A stretch of DNA of 55,953 bases from Spirochaetia bacterium (GTDB lineage: Bacteria; Spirochaetota; Spirochaetia; CADAEX01), in assembly GCA_017642445.1 (NCBI GenBank), contig JAGCPA010000008.1:1-55953 (forward strand). The letters are read 5' to 3'. Positions 25,284 through 34,344 of this stretch are shown here, piece after piece. The position numbers were made by a program, and so were the translations under genes. Each line of letters opens with the position of its first letter. The first letter of the stretch is position 1. The notes beneath the pieces were generated by a model, which saw only the letters and a program-made list of their open reading frames with translations, ran no database searches and was not told the DNA's origin.

Positions 25284-25598
25284 TTACCCCTCGATAATGT
25301 CTGTTACTTTTACGATTGTATACTGAGCTCTGTGACCTCTGGTCCGCTTGTAATTCTTTCTTCTCTTGTACTTCATTACAACGACCTTTGTGTCCTTGAT
25401 CTGATCCTCTACAGTTCCGGTAACCTTTGCTCCTGCAATATAAGGAGTTCCAATCTTCTGGGTTCCGTCGCCGCTGATGAGCATGATGGAGTCAAAATCA
25501 AGAGATGCGCCTTTCTCAGCGTCAATCTTGTCCATTCTGAGAAGCGCTCCTTTCTCAGCCTTGTACTGTCTGCCTTTCATATCAATAAGAGCGTACAT
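25284..25598 (-). CDS. rplU: 50S ribosomal protein L21
   Basis: A 104-residue ribosomal protein: 'MYALIDMKGRQYKAEKG' at the start, 'KVVVMKYKRRKNYKRTRGHRA' (seen as KYKRRKNYKRTRGHR) near the C-terminus. First gene of the rplU-rpmA-obg-nadD-yqeK-LCP-rsfS run, with a good promoter upstream. AGGT lies about 7 bases before the ATG. Confidence 0.97.
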   Translation of the reverse strand: MYALIDMKGRQYKAEKGALLRMDKIDAEKGASLDFDSIMLISGDGTQKIGTPYIAGAKVTGTVEDQIKDTKVVVMKYKRRKNYKRTRGHRAQYTIVKVTDIIEG

Positions 25599-25634
25599 TT
25601 TTCTTACCTACTAATAATAAAATTTCGTTCTATA

Positions 25635-25664
25635 TTTATAGAATAAAACCTTGCATAAGGTCAA
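25635..25664 (-). promoter_or_regulatory. rplU operon promoter
   Basis: On the minus strand TTGACC (25659-25664), 18-base spacer, TATAAA (25635-25640). The leader to rplU would be about 30 bases. It lies just past the purU stop codon. Confidence 0.65.
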
Positions 25665-25678
25665 GTGGGTATTTTCAC

Positions 25679-26524
25679 TTACTCTATAATAAATGTCCTG
25701 CCGCTGTAGAAGAAGATGCTGTGGGAGAGATAGCGCCGTACCGATTCATACAGGACACGCCGCTCCACATCCTTGCCCATCCGGGTGAACTCCTCCACCG
25801 AACAGGTGTCTGCAACACGGATTACATCCTGGAAGATTATAGGACCCTGATCCAGGTCTGCTGTGGCGAAATGGCCGGTGGCGCCGATGATCTTGACACC
25901 TTTCTGCCATGCCTGATGATAAGGCTTTGCCCCTTTGAATGCAGGGAGGAACCCGTGGTGGATATTTATGACCCTGTTGTTCCAGCGGCTGCAGAAATCG
26001 GCGCTCAGCACCTGCATGTACCGGGCCAGCACAACCATCTCTATGTTGTACTGTCTCAAGATCTCCTCCAGATCTTTCTCGTACTCCTCCTTCCCCTTGG
26101 CTGTATCCACCTGGAAGAAAGGGATATGGAAAGAGGTGGCTATATGGGCCAGATCTGAATGGTTGGAGATAATCACAGGAATCTCGCAGTCCAGCTCGCC
26201 GTCGGCATGCTTTAATAGAAGCTCGTAGAGGCAGTGGCTGGTCTTGGAGACCAGAATTGCAACCCTTTTCTTGATGCTGCGGTTGAAGATATGCCATTTC
26301 ATGGAGAAGTGCTCCCCCACCTTGCCGAACTCTTTATGGAAGTCAGATTCGGAGAAGCCCTCCTGTGCCACAAAGACTATACGGCAGAAGAACATGCCGA
26401 TATCGGTGGCAGTATGCTGAGCCAGGTTGAGGATATTGCCTTTGTTAGAGGCTATGCAGTTGGTTATGGCGGCTATGATTCCGCTCTGGTCTGGACATGT
26501 AACAGTAAGAATATAAGAGTTCAT
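25679..26524 (-). CDS. purU: Formyltetrahydrofolate deformylase
   Basis: A 281-residue enzyme that hydrolyses 10-formyl-THF to formate and THF, feeding formate to PurT-type purine synthesis or balancing one-carbon pools. An N-terminal ACT domain ('VTCPDQSGIIAAITNCIA') is followed by a formyltransferase-fold domain with 'RYMQVLSADFCSRW', 'INIHHGFLPAFKGAKPYHQA' (catalytic Asn and His) and 'GATGHFATADLDQGPII' (catalytic Asp). The ATG lacks a ribosome-binding site, and TATAGT ends 7 bases before it, over the end of the upstream gene. Confidence 0.95.
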   Translation of the reverse strand: MNSYILTVTCPDQSGIIAAITNCIASNKGNILNLAQHTATDIGMFFCRIVFVAQEGFSESDFHKEFGKVGEHFSMKWHIFNRSIKKRVAILVSKTSHCLYELLLKHADGELDCEIPVIISNHSDLAHIATSFHIPFFQVDTAKGKEEYEKDLEEILRQYNIEMVVLARYMQVLSADFCSRWNNRVINIHHGFLPAFKGAKPYHQAWQKGVKIIGATGHFATADLDQGPIIFQDVIRVADTCSVEEFTRMGKDVERRVLYESVRRYLSHSIFFYSGRTFIIE

Positions 26525-26538
26525 GGCTTAACTATATA

Positions 26539-27648
26539 TTAAAAACGCAAGGTTATTCCAGTACCCAGCAGGAATCCGCCGTAGTTTGGATACTCGTTGT
26601 CGTGGTCGGCAAGCCATTTGGTATATCCGGTCTCGAGTCCGATCTTTATCCAGTCAATAGGGGTTAACTCTGCCAGAATCTTGATGCTGCCGCCTGTGTA
26701 GCGCCAGTCGCTGTCCGCATAGCCCCGCCCAAGATAAATCAGGCTTGAGAGGTCCAGATATCCAAGATGCCACATGGTCTTGAGTCCGCCGTAGATGTTC
26801 CAGCAGTTGTCATCAAGGCCAGAGATATGCTCGGTGCCGACAAGGAACCGGAATGAACGGAAGAACCGGAAATACTCAAGGTAGAGGCCGAAACAGTTCA
26901 GGTCATCACCGAAAATCCTGTCGTAGTAGAAGTTGGCACCGAAGCCAAGCATCTTGACCCGGTCCACGCTGTCGCCGGCAATTATCTGGTCCTTCAGGTG
27001 GATGGGCTGGGTAAAGGTGATGTCATCTTTGACTTTCACGGCATAGAGCTTTCCTATATCCCGTCCGTTCCGCTTGGAATAGACATGGAACTCATCCCCT
27101 TTCGCAATCTTGTCCTTCTTTCCGCAGGAGAGGACATATTCGCCGGAAATTATGCTGGATACTGTGAATGGAGCCGGATGGGCCGAAATTGAACCTGCTA
27201 TGTCAGAGACATGGATGGCCGCATTCCTGAAGCATTTATCCAGAGCCTCTTCATCTGAAGTTCCGTTTCCTACTGTGCTGAAAGTGTGAACAACAGGCTC
27301 CGCCCCCTCCTGGCATATTGTGTACTGGAAGTAGGCTGTGAAGAATACAGTGCCTATGCTCTCGGTCTTCTCCACTTTCTCCACTTTCTTAAAGACCAGG
27401 GCTTCCCCTTCTCCGATTGGATAATCAGCTATGTTGTCTGAAGTATATGGGGCAAACCTGCAGGAGAAACCATCTCCCATAAACGGGCGGTCCATCTCCA
27501 CAAAGGAACGGTATTCTGATATCTGGTATGTGCGGGCCGAATCTGGCAGAGGAAACTCCACAATCGCAACAGGAATCACATCTTCCTGGGCATAGAGAAT
27601 ACTTGGGAGTATGATAAGTATGGCCAGAAGAAGGAAAAGTTTTCTCAC
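26539..27648 (-). CDS. Exported, probably outer-membrane protein of unknown function
   Basis: A 369-residue protein. The signal peptide is '[20 protein letters not shown]' with likely cleavage after Ala. The middle (about 180-235) has a beta-rich module ('SGEYVLSCGKKDKIAKGDEF', 'QIIAGD') faintly like the C-terminal domain of FlgT-type proteins. The last about 130 residues have alternating aromatic strands and the chain ends '...GTGITLRF', with a terminal Phe, as in outer-membrane barrels. I chose GTG 27648, which overlaps the pepT stop (GTGA) and has AGGGAT upstream; a longer frame from 27720 would lie inside pepT. The family is not recognised. Confidence 0.72.
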   Translation of the reverse strand: MRKLFLLLAILIILPSILYAQEDVIPVAIVEFPLPDSARTYQISEYRSFVEMDRPFMGDGFSCRFAPYTSDNIADYPIGEGEALVFKKVEKVEKTESIGTVFFTAYFQYTICQEGAEPVVHTFSTVGNGTSDEEALDKCFRNAAIHVSDIAGSISAHPAPFTVSSIISGEYVLSCGKKDKIAKGDEFHVYSKRNGRDIGKLYAVKVKDDITFTQPIHLKDQIIAGDSVDRVKMLGFGANFYYDRIFGDDLNCFGLYLEYFRFFRSFRFLVGTEHISGLDDNCWNIYGGLKTMWHLGYLDLSSLIYLGRGYADSDWRYTGGSIKILAELTPIDWIKIGLETGYTKWLADHDNEYPNYGGFLLGTGITLRF

Positions 27649-28883
27649 TGTTTTATCCCTGTGCAAACTAGATTTATTATAACCTGAACAGAGCGCTCCA
27701 TTGCCGGTACTGCTGCCCACTCAAGCCTGCCGTGGAAGTTCTGGCCGCCGGTGAAGATATTGGGACATGGATGCCCCAGCTCGCTCAGCCTTGAGCCGTC
27801 GGTGCCGCCGCGGATAAGCTTATGGACAGGCTTTATGCCGGTCTTCTCCACCGCCTGTTCAAGGTAAGAGAGACATTTTTTATCGTGGTCCACATATTCC
27901 TTCATGTTGGAATAGCTGTGGGCAATCTCAAGCTCAACAGATGCCGCAGGCCAGCTTTTCTTAAGGGTTTCAGCAGCCTGCTCCACCATCTTTATACGCC
28001 GCTCCATCCCTGCAGCATCAAAGTCACGAAGGATCAGAGAGACCTGGCACTCCTCGATAGTGCCTGTTATGCCTACCGGGCAGAAGAAGCCTTCCCTCCC
28101 CTCTGTTGTCTCCGGCATCTCGCTCTTTGGGAACATGGAAAGGAATTCTGACCCCAGAAGAGTGGCGTTCACAAGCTTTCCCTTGCCGGAGCCCGGATGG
28201 ATGGATACCCCTTTTATTTTCAGCTTTGCGCTGTAGGCGTTGAAACATTCCGACTCAATGCACCCTTCGGTATCACCGTCAACAGTGTAAAGACAGTGGG
28301 CTTTGATCTTATCCATCGGGAAATGATCGGTTCCCTGTCCTATCTCCTCGTCCGGTGTTATGAAAATCTCCATGGAGTTGCGCCTGATCTCCGGGTGGGA
28401 CAGGAAGTAAGAGGCTGCGGTGACAATCTCTGCTATACCAGCTTTGTCGTCTGCTCCAAGCAGCGTGGTCCCGTCCGAAGTTATTATTGTCTTTCCCTTG
28501 TACTGGGAAAGGAGCGGATATTCTGAAGGCGAAAGAACAAGGTCTTTTGCCAGCTTTATAGGCTTGCCATCATATTTTTTATGGATCAAAGGCTTTACAT
28601 TTTTGCCGCTCACCTCGGGGGATGTGTCGGCGTGGGAGATGAATCCGAAAACTTTCTTTCTGGGTACATTGCCAGGGATAAAAGCCCTTAAGTAGCCGTT
28701 CTCATCCACTGAAACCTCTTTGACTCCAAGAGCCTCAAGCTCCTCTGCAACCAGGTTTATCAGGGTCAGCTGGCCGGCAGTGGTGGGACATCTATCCTTA
28801 ACATTCTCATCCGATGTGGTCTCTATCTGGACATAGCGGCAGAACCGTTCCACCAGTTCTTTCTGGATCTTCTTATCTGCCAT
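27645..28883 (-). CDS. pepT: Peptidase T (tripeptide aminopeptidase)
   Basis: A 412-residue cytoplasmic zinc M20 peptidase that removes N-terminal residues from tripeptides. Metal-site motifs are '[11 protein letters not shown]' (first His/Asp), '[12 protein letters not shown]' (bridging Asp), '[13 protein letters not shown]' (catalytic Glu pair), 'DGDTEG' and the late His in '[12 protein letters not shown]'. '[11 protein letters not shown]' is also typical. Length matches the family. It overlaps the J-domain gene by 11 bases and the exported protein by 4, so the three are likely one operon. Confidence 0.95.
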   Translation of the reverse strand: MADKKIQKELVERFCRYVQIETTSDENVKDRCPTTAGQLTLINLVAEELEALGVKEVSVDENGYLRAFIPGNVPRKKVFGFISHADTSPEVSGKNVKPLIHKKYDGKPIKLAKDLVLSPSEYPLLSQYKGKTIITSDGTTLLGADDKAGIAEIVTAASYFLSHPEIRRNSMEIFITPDEEIGQGTDHFPMDKIKAHCLYTVDGDTEGCIESECFNAYSAKLKIKGVSIHPGSGKGKLVNATLLGSEFLSMFPKSEMPETTEGREGFFCPVGITGTIEECQVSLILRDFDAAGMERRIKMVEQAAETLKKSWPAASVELEIAHSYSNMKEYVDHDKKCLSYLEQAVEKTGIKPVHKLIRGGTDGSRLSELGHPCPNIFTGGQNFHGRLEWAAVPAMERSVQVIINLVCTGIKQ

Positions 28884-29427
28884 CTTTCTTTCCTGTCCTG
28901 CCCATCATGTCGTAGAAGCCCTTGATGATGTAACGGATTCCAAAGAAAAGCACTGCAAAGCTGAGCACTATTCCCATGAAGCCAAGGCGTCCGGTAAACC
29001 GGGCCAGAAGCACAGCCGCAATAAAGATGCATACACCGCGGGCAACTGCATTCCATCCCTCCACAGGAACCTTCTCCTTAGGCTTGGGATTTGCGTAAAA
29101 AGAATGGCGCTGGAAACGGTGGGCATTGAAGAAATAGTTGAAAGCCCCTATAAAATCGGCGGCTGTATAGTTTTCGTACGGATTGCGCCATGAGCTGTCA
29201 TACCCTTCCACCCTGCTTCGGAACATCTGTCCGTCATACTCTGCCTTCTGCTCTGCATCGCTCAGGACAGCATAGGCGCTGCTGATCTTCTTGAAACGGT
29301 ATTCCGCTTCCGGATCGCCGGGATTGAAGTCTGGATGATACCGCATGGCCAGGTCATGATAGGCCCTCTTTATCTCGTCTAAAGTGGCGGTGCGGTTAAC
29401 TCCAAGAATTTTGTACAGATCTTCCAT
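28873..29427 (-). CDS. Membrane-anchored J-domain protein
   Basis: A 184-residue protein. Residues 1-68 are a J domain ('[21 protein letters not shown]', seen as [17 protein letters not shown]) with the essential HPD in 'RYHPDFN', so it should stimulate a DnaK-type chaperone. There is no Gly/Phe region or zinc finger. Two hydrophobic segments at about 127-165 anchor it to the membrane, with a short basic tail. This is not the main DnaJ. ATG 29427 has AGGAAG 7 bases upstream; a longer frame from 29538 has no support. Confidence 0.85.
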   Translation of the reverse strand: MEDLYKILGVNRTATLDEIKRAYHDLAMRYHPDFNPGDPEAEYRFKKISSAYAVLSDAEQKAEYDGQMFRSRVEGYDSSWRNPYENYTAADFIGAFNYFFNAHRFQRHSFYANPKPKEKVPVEGWNAVARGVCIFIAAVLLARFTGRLGFMGIVLSFAVLFFGIRYIIKGFYDMMGRTGKKDGR

Positions 29428-29524
29428 AGCACATCTTCCTATATTAAAGATACCACATTCTGGAGCGAAAATATAGACGATTATCCCTTTTTTATTGTAA
29501 AATGATCTGGGAATGGAGAAAAAG

Positions 29525-30829
29525 ATGGCAAAAATCAACTATAGAATCTGGGAAAAACTAACTGAGAAACAGAAGGAGAAGATCTTTTCCAGGAGCGAGA
29601 TCAATATAAATGAGATCCGTGAGACTGTAGAGAAAATTATTGCACATGTAAAGAGATATAAGGATAAAGCGCTTAGGGAATATGCCCTCAAGTTTGACAA
29701 GGCAGACCTCTCAAATCTGCCCATGAAAGTGCAGAAGAAGGAGTTTGACCAGGCTGAGAGAAGCCTCAGCCCGGAGCTTAAGAAAGCACTTGAGTTCTGC
29801 ATAGAGAATGTTCGGAAGTTCCATGTGGCAAACAAGCCTGCAGAAGGAAAGATGGTCTCAATCCGGGCGGGCCTGAAAGCTTACGAGAAGATGACACCCA
29901 TTGAATCGGTGGGACTTTATATTCCAAGGGGCCGCGGAAGCTTCCCCTCCATGCTCTATATGCTGGGAGTACCGGCTGTAGAGGCAGGGGTAAAGCGGGT
30001 ATGCGTAGTGACCCCTCCAAACCCGGACGGCACTGTGGATGCGGCATGCCTCTACGCTGCCAGGCTGTGCGGTATAACTGAGGTTTACCGCACAGGGGGC
30101 GCCCAGGCAGTGGCCGCCCTGGCCTACGGGACAGAGAGCATCAAGCCTGTGGTCAAGGTCGTAGGCCCTGGCAGCAAGTTTGTCTCAGCTGCAAAGCGCA
30201 TCCTCTACGGCAAGATTGATGTAGGCCTCCCAGCCGGCCCATCTGAATCCATTCTGTTGGCAGACGAGAGCGCAGATCCATACCTTGCAGCCCTTGATCT
30301 GATGGTAGAGGCAGAGCACGGCTCAGACTCCTCCGCCCTCCTTATAACTCCATCCAAGGCTACAGCCGACGGAGTCCTCAAGCACCTTAAGAAGATGATT
30401 CCACAGATTCCAGAGCCGCGCCGCACCTTCCTAAGCGACGTGATGTCGGGCTACGGCGGCATCATCCTTACCAAGAACATGGATGAGGCATGTGAGATAG
30501 TGAACAACTTTGCTCCGGAGCACCTTGAGATTATGACCAAGGATCCTGCTGCCACTGCAGACAAGATTGTGAATGCAGGCGAGATTCTCCTGGGCAGCTG
30601 TACACCGTTCTCTGCCGCCAACTACTCCATAGGGCCGAACGCAGTGCTTCCGACAGGTGGCACAGCAAAGACCTTCTCTGCTGTCTCTATCCGGGACTTC
30701 GTAAAGTACACCTCGGTCATCCAGGCAGACAAGAAAGGGTACAAGAGCGTGGAGCCACATGTCATCTCACTTGCAGACTATGAAGGATTCATCACCCATG
30801 GTAATGCATTCAAGCAGCGACGCTTTTAA
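29525..30829 (+). CDS. Histidinol dehydrogenase family enzyme (HisD-like)
   Basis: A 434-residue NAD-dependent dehydrogenase of the HisD fold. Family blocks are '[20 protein letters not shown]', '[17 protein letters not shown]', '[14 protein letters not shown]', '[14 protein letters not shown]', 'FAPEHLEIM' (catalytic Glu-His) and 'GFITHGNAF' (metal-binding His). The usual QAEH zinc ligand reads EAEH, so Gln is replaced by Glu. No other histidine gene is nearby; it is followed by folC. It may be true HisD or a HisD-like enzyme acting on another alcohol such as a sulfonated diol. ATG 29525 has GGAG upstream, in preference to ATG 29513. Confidence 0.82.
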   Translation: MAKINYRIWEKLTEKQKEKIFSRSEININEIRETVEKIIAHVKRYKDKALREYALKFDKADLSNLPMKVQKKEFDQAERSLSPELKKALEFCIENVRKFHVANKPAEGKMVSIRAGLKAYEKMTPIESVGLYIPRGRGSFPSMLYMLGVPAVEAGVKRVCVVTPPNPDGTVDAACLYAARLCGITEVYRTGGAQAVAALAYGTESIKPVVKVVGPGSKFVSAAKRILYGKIDVGLPAGPSESILLADESADPYLAALDLMVEAEHGSDSSALLITPSKATADGVLKHLKKMIPQIPEPRRTFLSDVMSGYGGIILTKNMDEACEIVNNFAPEHLEIMTKDPAATADKIVNAGEILLGSCTPFSAANYSIGPNAVLPTGGTAKTFSAVSIRDFVKYTSVIQADKKGYKSVEPHVISLADYEGFITHGNAFKQRRF

Positions 30830-32144
30830 GTATATTGAAAGCTTTGCTAACATAGAGCGGAACCCAGACTGCTCCAGAACCGAATACAAGCTGGAGCGGA
30901 TGGCCTATATGCTTGAGGCCTGCGGCCACCCGGAGCTCTCCTTCAAGGCAGTGCATATAGCAGGGAGCAAGGGAAAAGGCTCCACAGCCGCCATCACCGC
31001 CCGGATTCTCAAAGAGCTGGGCTATAAGACAGGAATGTTCACCTCCCCTCACCTTATCTCCTACACCGAGCGGATAACTCTGGCAGGAATCCCTTTTGAG
31101 GATGATGTCTATCTCCGGAACATACAGGTGCTGAAAGCTAAGATTGATGACAGAACTCTGACCGGGAATCTTGGTGCTCCCACCACCTTTGAGCTTCTGA
31201 CACTGCTTGCTTTTCTTATCTTCAAGGAGCAGAAATGCCAGTGGGCAGTGCTGGAGACTGGCCTGGGCGGACGGCTCGATGCCACCAACCTGGTGGTGCC
31301 TGAGGTTTCCATAATAACCCCGATAGAGCTTGAGCACTGCGACATTCTGGGGAACACCCTTGAGAAGATTGCTTTTGAGAAGGCTGGAATAATAAAGCCG
31401 GGTGTGCCGGTTACAGTGCAGCATCAGAAGCCAGAGGCGCTGGCTGTGCTCCGCAAAAAAGCTGAGGAGCTTAAAAGCCCATTTTTCTATGCCGATGACC
31501 TTATGACTCTTTCTGAGAGGAAGATGAGGCCCGACGGCAGTTCTTTCACCTTGACTTTGAATGGGGAAAAATTCAGCGTCGAAACCAATCTGACCGGAGA
31601 CTTCCAGTGCGACAACATAGCATCATCGCTGTTGGCGCTGAGTCAGATTATGCCTGATCTGGATATGCACAAAACCCTTAATGCCCTGCAGGATGTGCCT
31701 CTTGAGGGAAGGATGGAGATCATAGGTACAGAGCCATCCATTGTGGTGGACGGCTCCCATACTGCCTACAGTATACAGCGGCTTGTCGCATCCTGTAAAG
31801 AAATATTTGGAGCAGGAGGCATACTGGTCTTCGGCAGCGTCAAGGGAAAGAACTACCAGGCTATGCTGGATCTGCTGGTTCCCTGCTTTGATGAGGTGAT
31901 CATCTCGGAGCCTCAGGGGTTCAAGGAGACTGATATCAGCGCAGTTTATGACTATGCAAAAAGTCTGTGCAGAGCCGGGCATATGCCTGAGAAACCCATC
32001 TATTTAGCACCTGATCCGGAAGAAGCCCTGAGGCTGGCTGAAGACAAAGCTGCAAAGCTGAGCGGGAAAAAGCCTGTGGTTGTCACCGGCTCCTTCTACC
32101 TGGCAGGAGCAATCAAAAAAGCGCTTAAGGATAAGAGACTATGA
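30798..32144 (+). CDS. folC: Folylpolyglutamate/dihydrofolate synthase
   Basis: A 448-residue Mur-ligase-type enzyme that adds glutamates to folates. The ATP loop is 'HIAGSKGKGSTAA', followed by 'TSPHLISYTERI' and 'LETGLGGRLDATN', with 'EGRMEII' and 'DGSHTAYSI' in the C-terminal half. Catalytic Lys and Asp positions look present. I chose ATG 30798, which has AAGGA 10 bases upstream and overlaps the end of the HisD-like gene by 32 bases; further upstream ATGs lie deeper in that gene. It overlaps the next gene by 4 bases. Confidence 0.93.
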   Translation: MVMHSSSDAFKYIESFANIERNPDCSRTEYKLERMAYMLEACGHPELSFKAVHIAGSKGKGSTAAITARILKELGYKTGMFTSPHLISYTERITLAGIPFEDDVYLRNIQVLKAKIDDRTLTGNLGAPTTFELLTLLAFLIFKEQKCQWAVLETGLGGRLDATNLVVPEVSIITPIELEHCDILGNTLEKIAFEKAGIIKPGVPVTVQHQKPEALAVLRKKAEELKSPFFYADDLMTLSERKMRPDGSSFTLTLNGEKFSVETNLTGDFQCDNIASSLLALSQIMPDLDMHKTLNALQDVPLEGRMEIIGTEPSIVVDGSHTAYSIQRLVASCKEIFGAGGILVFGSVKGKNYQAMLDLLVPCFDEVIISEPQGFKETDISAVYDYAKSLCRAGHMPEKPIYLAPDPEEALRLAEDKAAKLSGKKPVVVTGSFYLAGAIKKALKDKRL

Positions 32145-33541
32145 GCCTGAATGCATCTGAAATAAACCTGATCATAGAAGAGCTGGATGTCGAGGGCTCC
32201 TATATCCAGAAGATAATACAGCCCGACTTCCACACCCTTATCTTCGCAGTCTATTCACCGAGGGATCACTTCAACCTGCTTATCTCCATGAAGCCTGGCA
32301 CATCTCGGCTCCATAGGCATGAAGGGAGGATCAGAAAGGCAGAGAAGCTCCAGCGGTTCTCCCAGTTCCTCAGAAGCCGCATAATGGGAGGCAGGATCAC
32401 TTCCCTCTCGCAGCCGGGCAACGACAGAATCATAAGGATGGAGATTAAGAAAGGGGACGAGCACACTGTCCTGTGGATACGTCTCTGGGGCGGCAACTCC
32501 AACATCATTGCCACAGATCCCGACAACATAATACTGGACAGCTACTACCGCCGTCCGGCCAAGGGAGAGACATCCGGTGCCAGGCTGGTCTACAGGACAA
32601 AGGAGCAGGACCTCTCGAAGTTCCCTGTGCGTGAGCATCCACAGGATATAAGCTTCAACCGCTACATAGATAAGATTTATACAGATCTTGAGAATCGGGA
32701 GCTCAAGGAGCAGCTGCACCAGCAGATAGATGCCCTGACCACCCGCACCCTGACCAAACTGGAGTGCAGGCTTGCAAATGCAAAGTCACTGGTGGACAAA
32801 TACGAGAACTTTGAGCAGTACAAGCAGTATGGCGAGCTTATACTGGCGAACTCAGGGAGCATACAGCGTGGCACCTCCTTCCTGGAGACAGCCAACTACT
32901 ACAGCGAGAACGAGACTATCCAGATACCGCTGGATCCAAAGCTCTCTGCAAGCGAGAACAGCGAGAAGTATTTCCACCGTTACAAGAAAGCGAAGAATGG
33001 CCTTGCACTCCTTAAGGATGAGGCCCAGAACCTCAGTGCCAAGATTGCAGACATCAATGCCACACGGGATGCCCTCCTTGCAGAAGAGGATATCGACACA
33101 CTTGAGGAGTGGTATGCAAAGGAGAAGCAGCACCAGAGCAAGGTTGTCACCAAGGATATCCCCGGCCTCCAGTTCACATCAGGGCAGTTCCTGCTCTATG
33201 TGGGGCGCACAGCCAAGGAAAACGATGCCCTCCTCCGCCGCCATGTGCGTGGAAGCGACTGGTGGCTCCATGCCCGGGACTATGCAGGTGGCTATGTGTT
33301 CATAAAGGTGGAGAAAGGTAAATCTGTGCCTTTGGATACACTCTTGGATGCAGGAAACCTGGCGGTGCACTTCAGCAAGGGAAAGAACAGCCAGAAGGCT
33401 GATGTCTACTATACCCAAGTAAAATATTTAAGGCGTGCCAAGGACGGCCCGCTGGGACTTGTGATCCCCACCCAAGAAAAAAACCTGGCTGTGACCAAAG
33501 ATCAAGCCAGGCTTAAACGCTTGTTGGGCGAAGTAGATTAA
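32141..33541 (+). CDS. RqcH-like NFACT-domain protein
   Basis: A 466-residue protein of the NFACT/FbpA family. The N-terminal NFACT-N-like region (1-180) is followed by a helical coiled-coil section (about 195-340) and the NFACT-R domain with 'RRHVRGSDWWLHARDYAGGYVFIK' (seen as GSDWWLHARDYAGGYVFIK) and 'AVHFSKGKNS'. Bacterial RqcH recruits tRNA-Ala to stalled 50S subunits and adds C-terminal alanine tails; that role is inferred here. It is shorter than Bacillus RqcH (about 570). It overlaps folC by 4 bases and abuts the convergent regulator gene. Confidence 0.9.
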   Translation: MSLNASEINLIIEELDVEGSYIQKIIQPDFHTLIFAVYSPRDHFNLLISMKPGTSRLHRHEGRIRKAEKLQRFSQFLRSRIMGGRITSLSQPGNDRIIRMEIKKGDEHTVLWIRLWGGNSNIIATDPDNIILDSYYRRPAKGETSGARLVYRTKEQDLSKFPVREHPQDISFNRYIDKIYTDLENRELKEQLHQQIDALTTRTLTKLECRLANAKSLVDKYENFEQYKQYGELILANSGSIQRGTSFLETANYYSENETIQIPLDPKLSASENSEKYFHRYKKAKNGLALLKDEAQNLSAKIADINATRDALLAEEDIDTLEEWYAKEKQHQSKVVTKDIPGLQFTSGQFLLYVGRTAKENDALLRRHVRGSDWWLHARDYAGGYVFIKVEKGKSVPLDTLLDAGNLAVHFSKGKNSQKADVYYTQVKYLRRAKDGPLGLVIPTQEKNLAVTKDQARLKRLLGEVD

Positions 33542-34324
33542 TTACTTAACCAGAACTTTCTCCAGAACCTTAGGAGCCCATTCAAATTTTGTCATGAAAC
33601 CCTCAGGAATCTTGGATATATCTCTGTTACCTTTGTCAAGCCACTGGTATAGGTCGCAGTCAAACACATCAGTGTTGGCCAGATGACCATGCTTGGTGGA
33701 AATAAGAAGGTCTGGAATAGCATCGTAGGCCAGGGCATCCTTAAGCCGCTTGATAGCGTTGTAGTAAACCTTCATATTCACGTTGTTGTACTCTCTGCCT
33801 TCCCACAGGACGCTGTAAATCTCCTCGTTAGGAACTTCCTTTCCTCTCATGATGACACAGTATGCCAGAATCTCCTTTGCCTTTCCTGTCACAGAGGTAG
33901 GCTTACCGTTCTTAAGTATCTCGAAGTCGCCGAAAGTCCTGATGAAAAGCTCCTTCTGCTGACGTCTTACCAGAAGTCTCATCCTGTCCATCATCATCTC
34001 AAGAGTCTCGTGCTTGTATGGCTTAAGAATATAGTAATCTGCTCCAATCTGGTTGGAATCCTTGATATAATCTCCATAGGCAGAGATAATGACCAGAAGG
34101 ATATCAGGTCTTATGGCCCTAAGCTCCTTAGCCAGCTGGATTCCTGACATAGTTGGCATCTCAATATCTAAAAATGCAATCTCCACAGAGTTTTTCTTAA
34201 CAAACTCAACCGCATCCTCAGGACTCTCAAACGTCTCCAAGACCTGCAGGTCCTCGATCCCACTGCTGAGTCTCATGAAGCTCTTAAGCATCATCGGCTC
34301 ATCATCTACAACAATTGCTCTCAT
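33542..34324 (-). CDS. Response regulator with SARP/OmpR-type DNA-binding domain
   Basis: A 260-residue regulator. The receiver domain (1-120) has 'VVDDEP', the phosphoacceptor Asp53 in 'AFLDIEMPTMSG', and Lys in 'ILKPYKHETLE'. The output domain starts 'FIRTFGDFEILKNGKP' and contains 'LWEGREYNNVNMKVYYNAIKRLKDAL' (seen as NMKVYYNAIKRLKDAL), which is the winged helix plus start of a BTAD-like segment seen in SARP regulators. GGGAGGA precedes ATG 34324. It lies 20 bases after the sensor kinase, its probable partner. Its target genes are unknown. Confidence 0.9.
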   Translation of the reverse strand: MRAIVVDDEPMMLKSFMRLSSGIEDLQVLETFESPEDAVEFVKKNSVEIAFLDIEMPTMSGIQLAKELRAIRPDILLVIISAYGDYIKDSNQIGADYYILKPYKHETLEMMMDRMRLLVRRQQKELFIRTFGDFEILKNGKPTSVTGKAKEILAYCVIMRGKEVPNEEIYSVLWEGREYNNVNMKVYYNAIKRLKDALAYDAIPDLLISTKHGHLANTDVFDCDLYQWLDKGNRDISKIPEGFMTKFEWAPKVLEKVLVK

Positions 34325-34344
34325 ATATTCCTCCCTCAATAATA

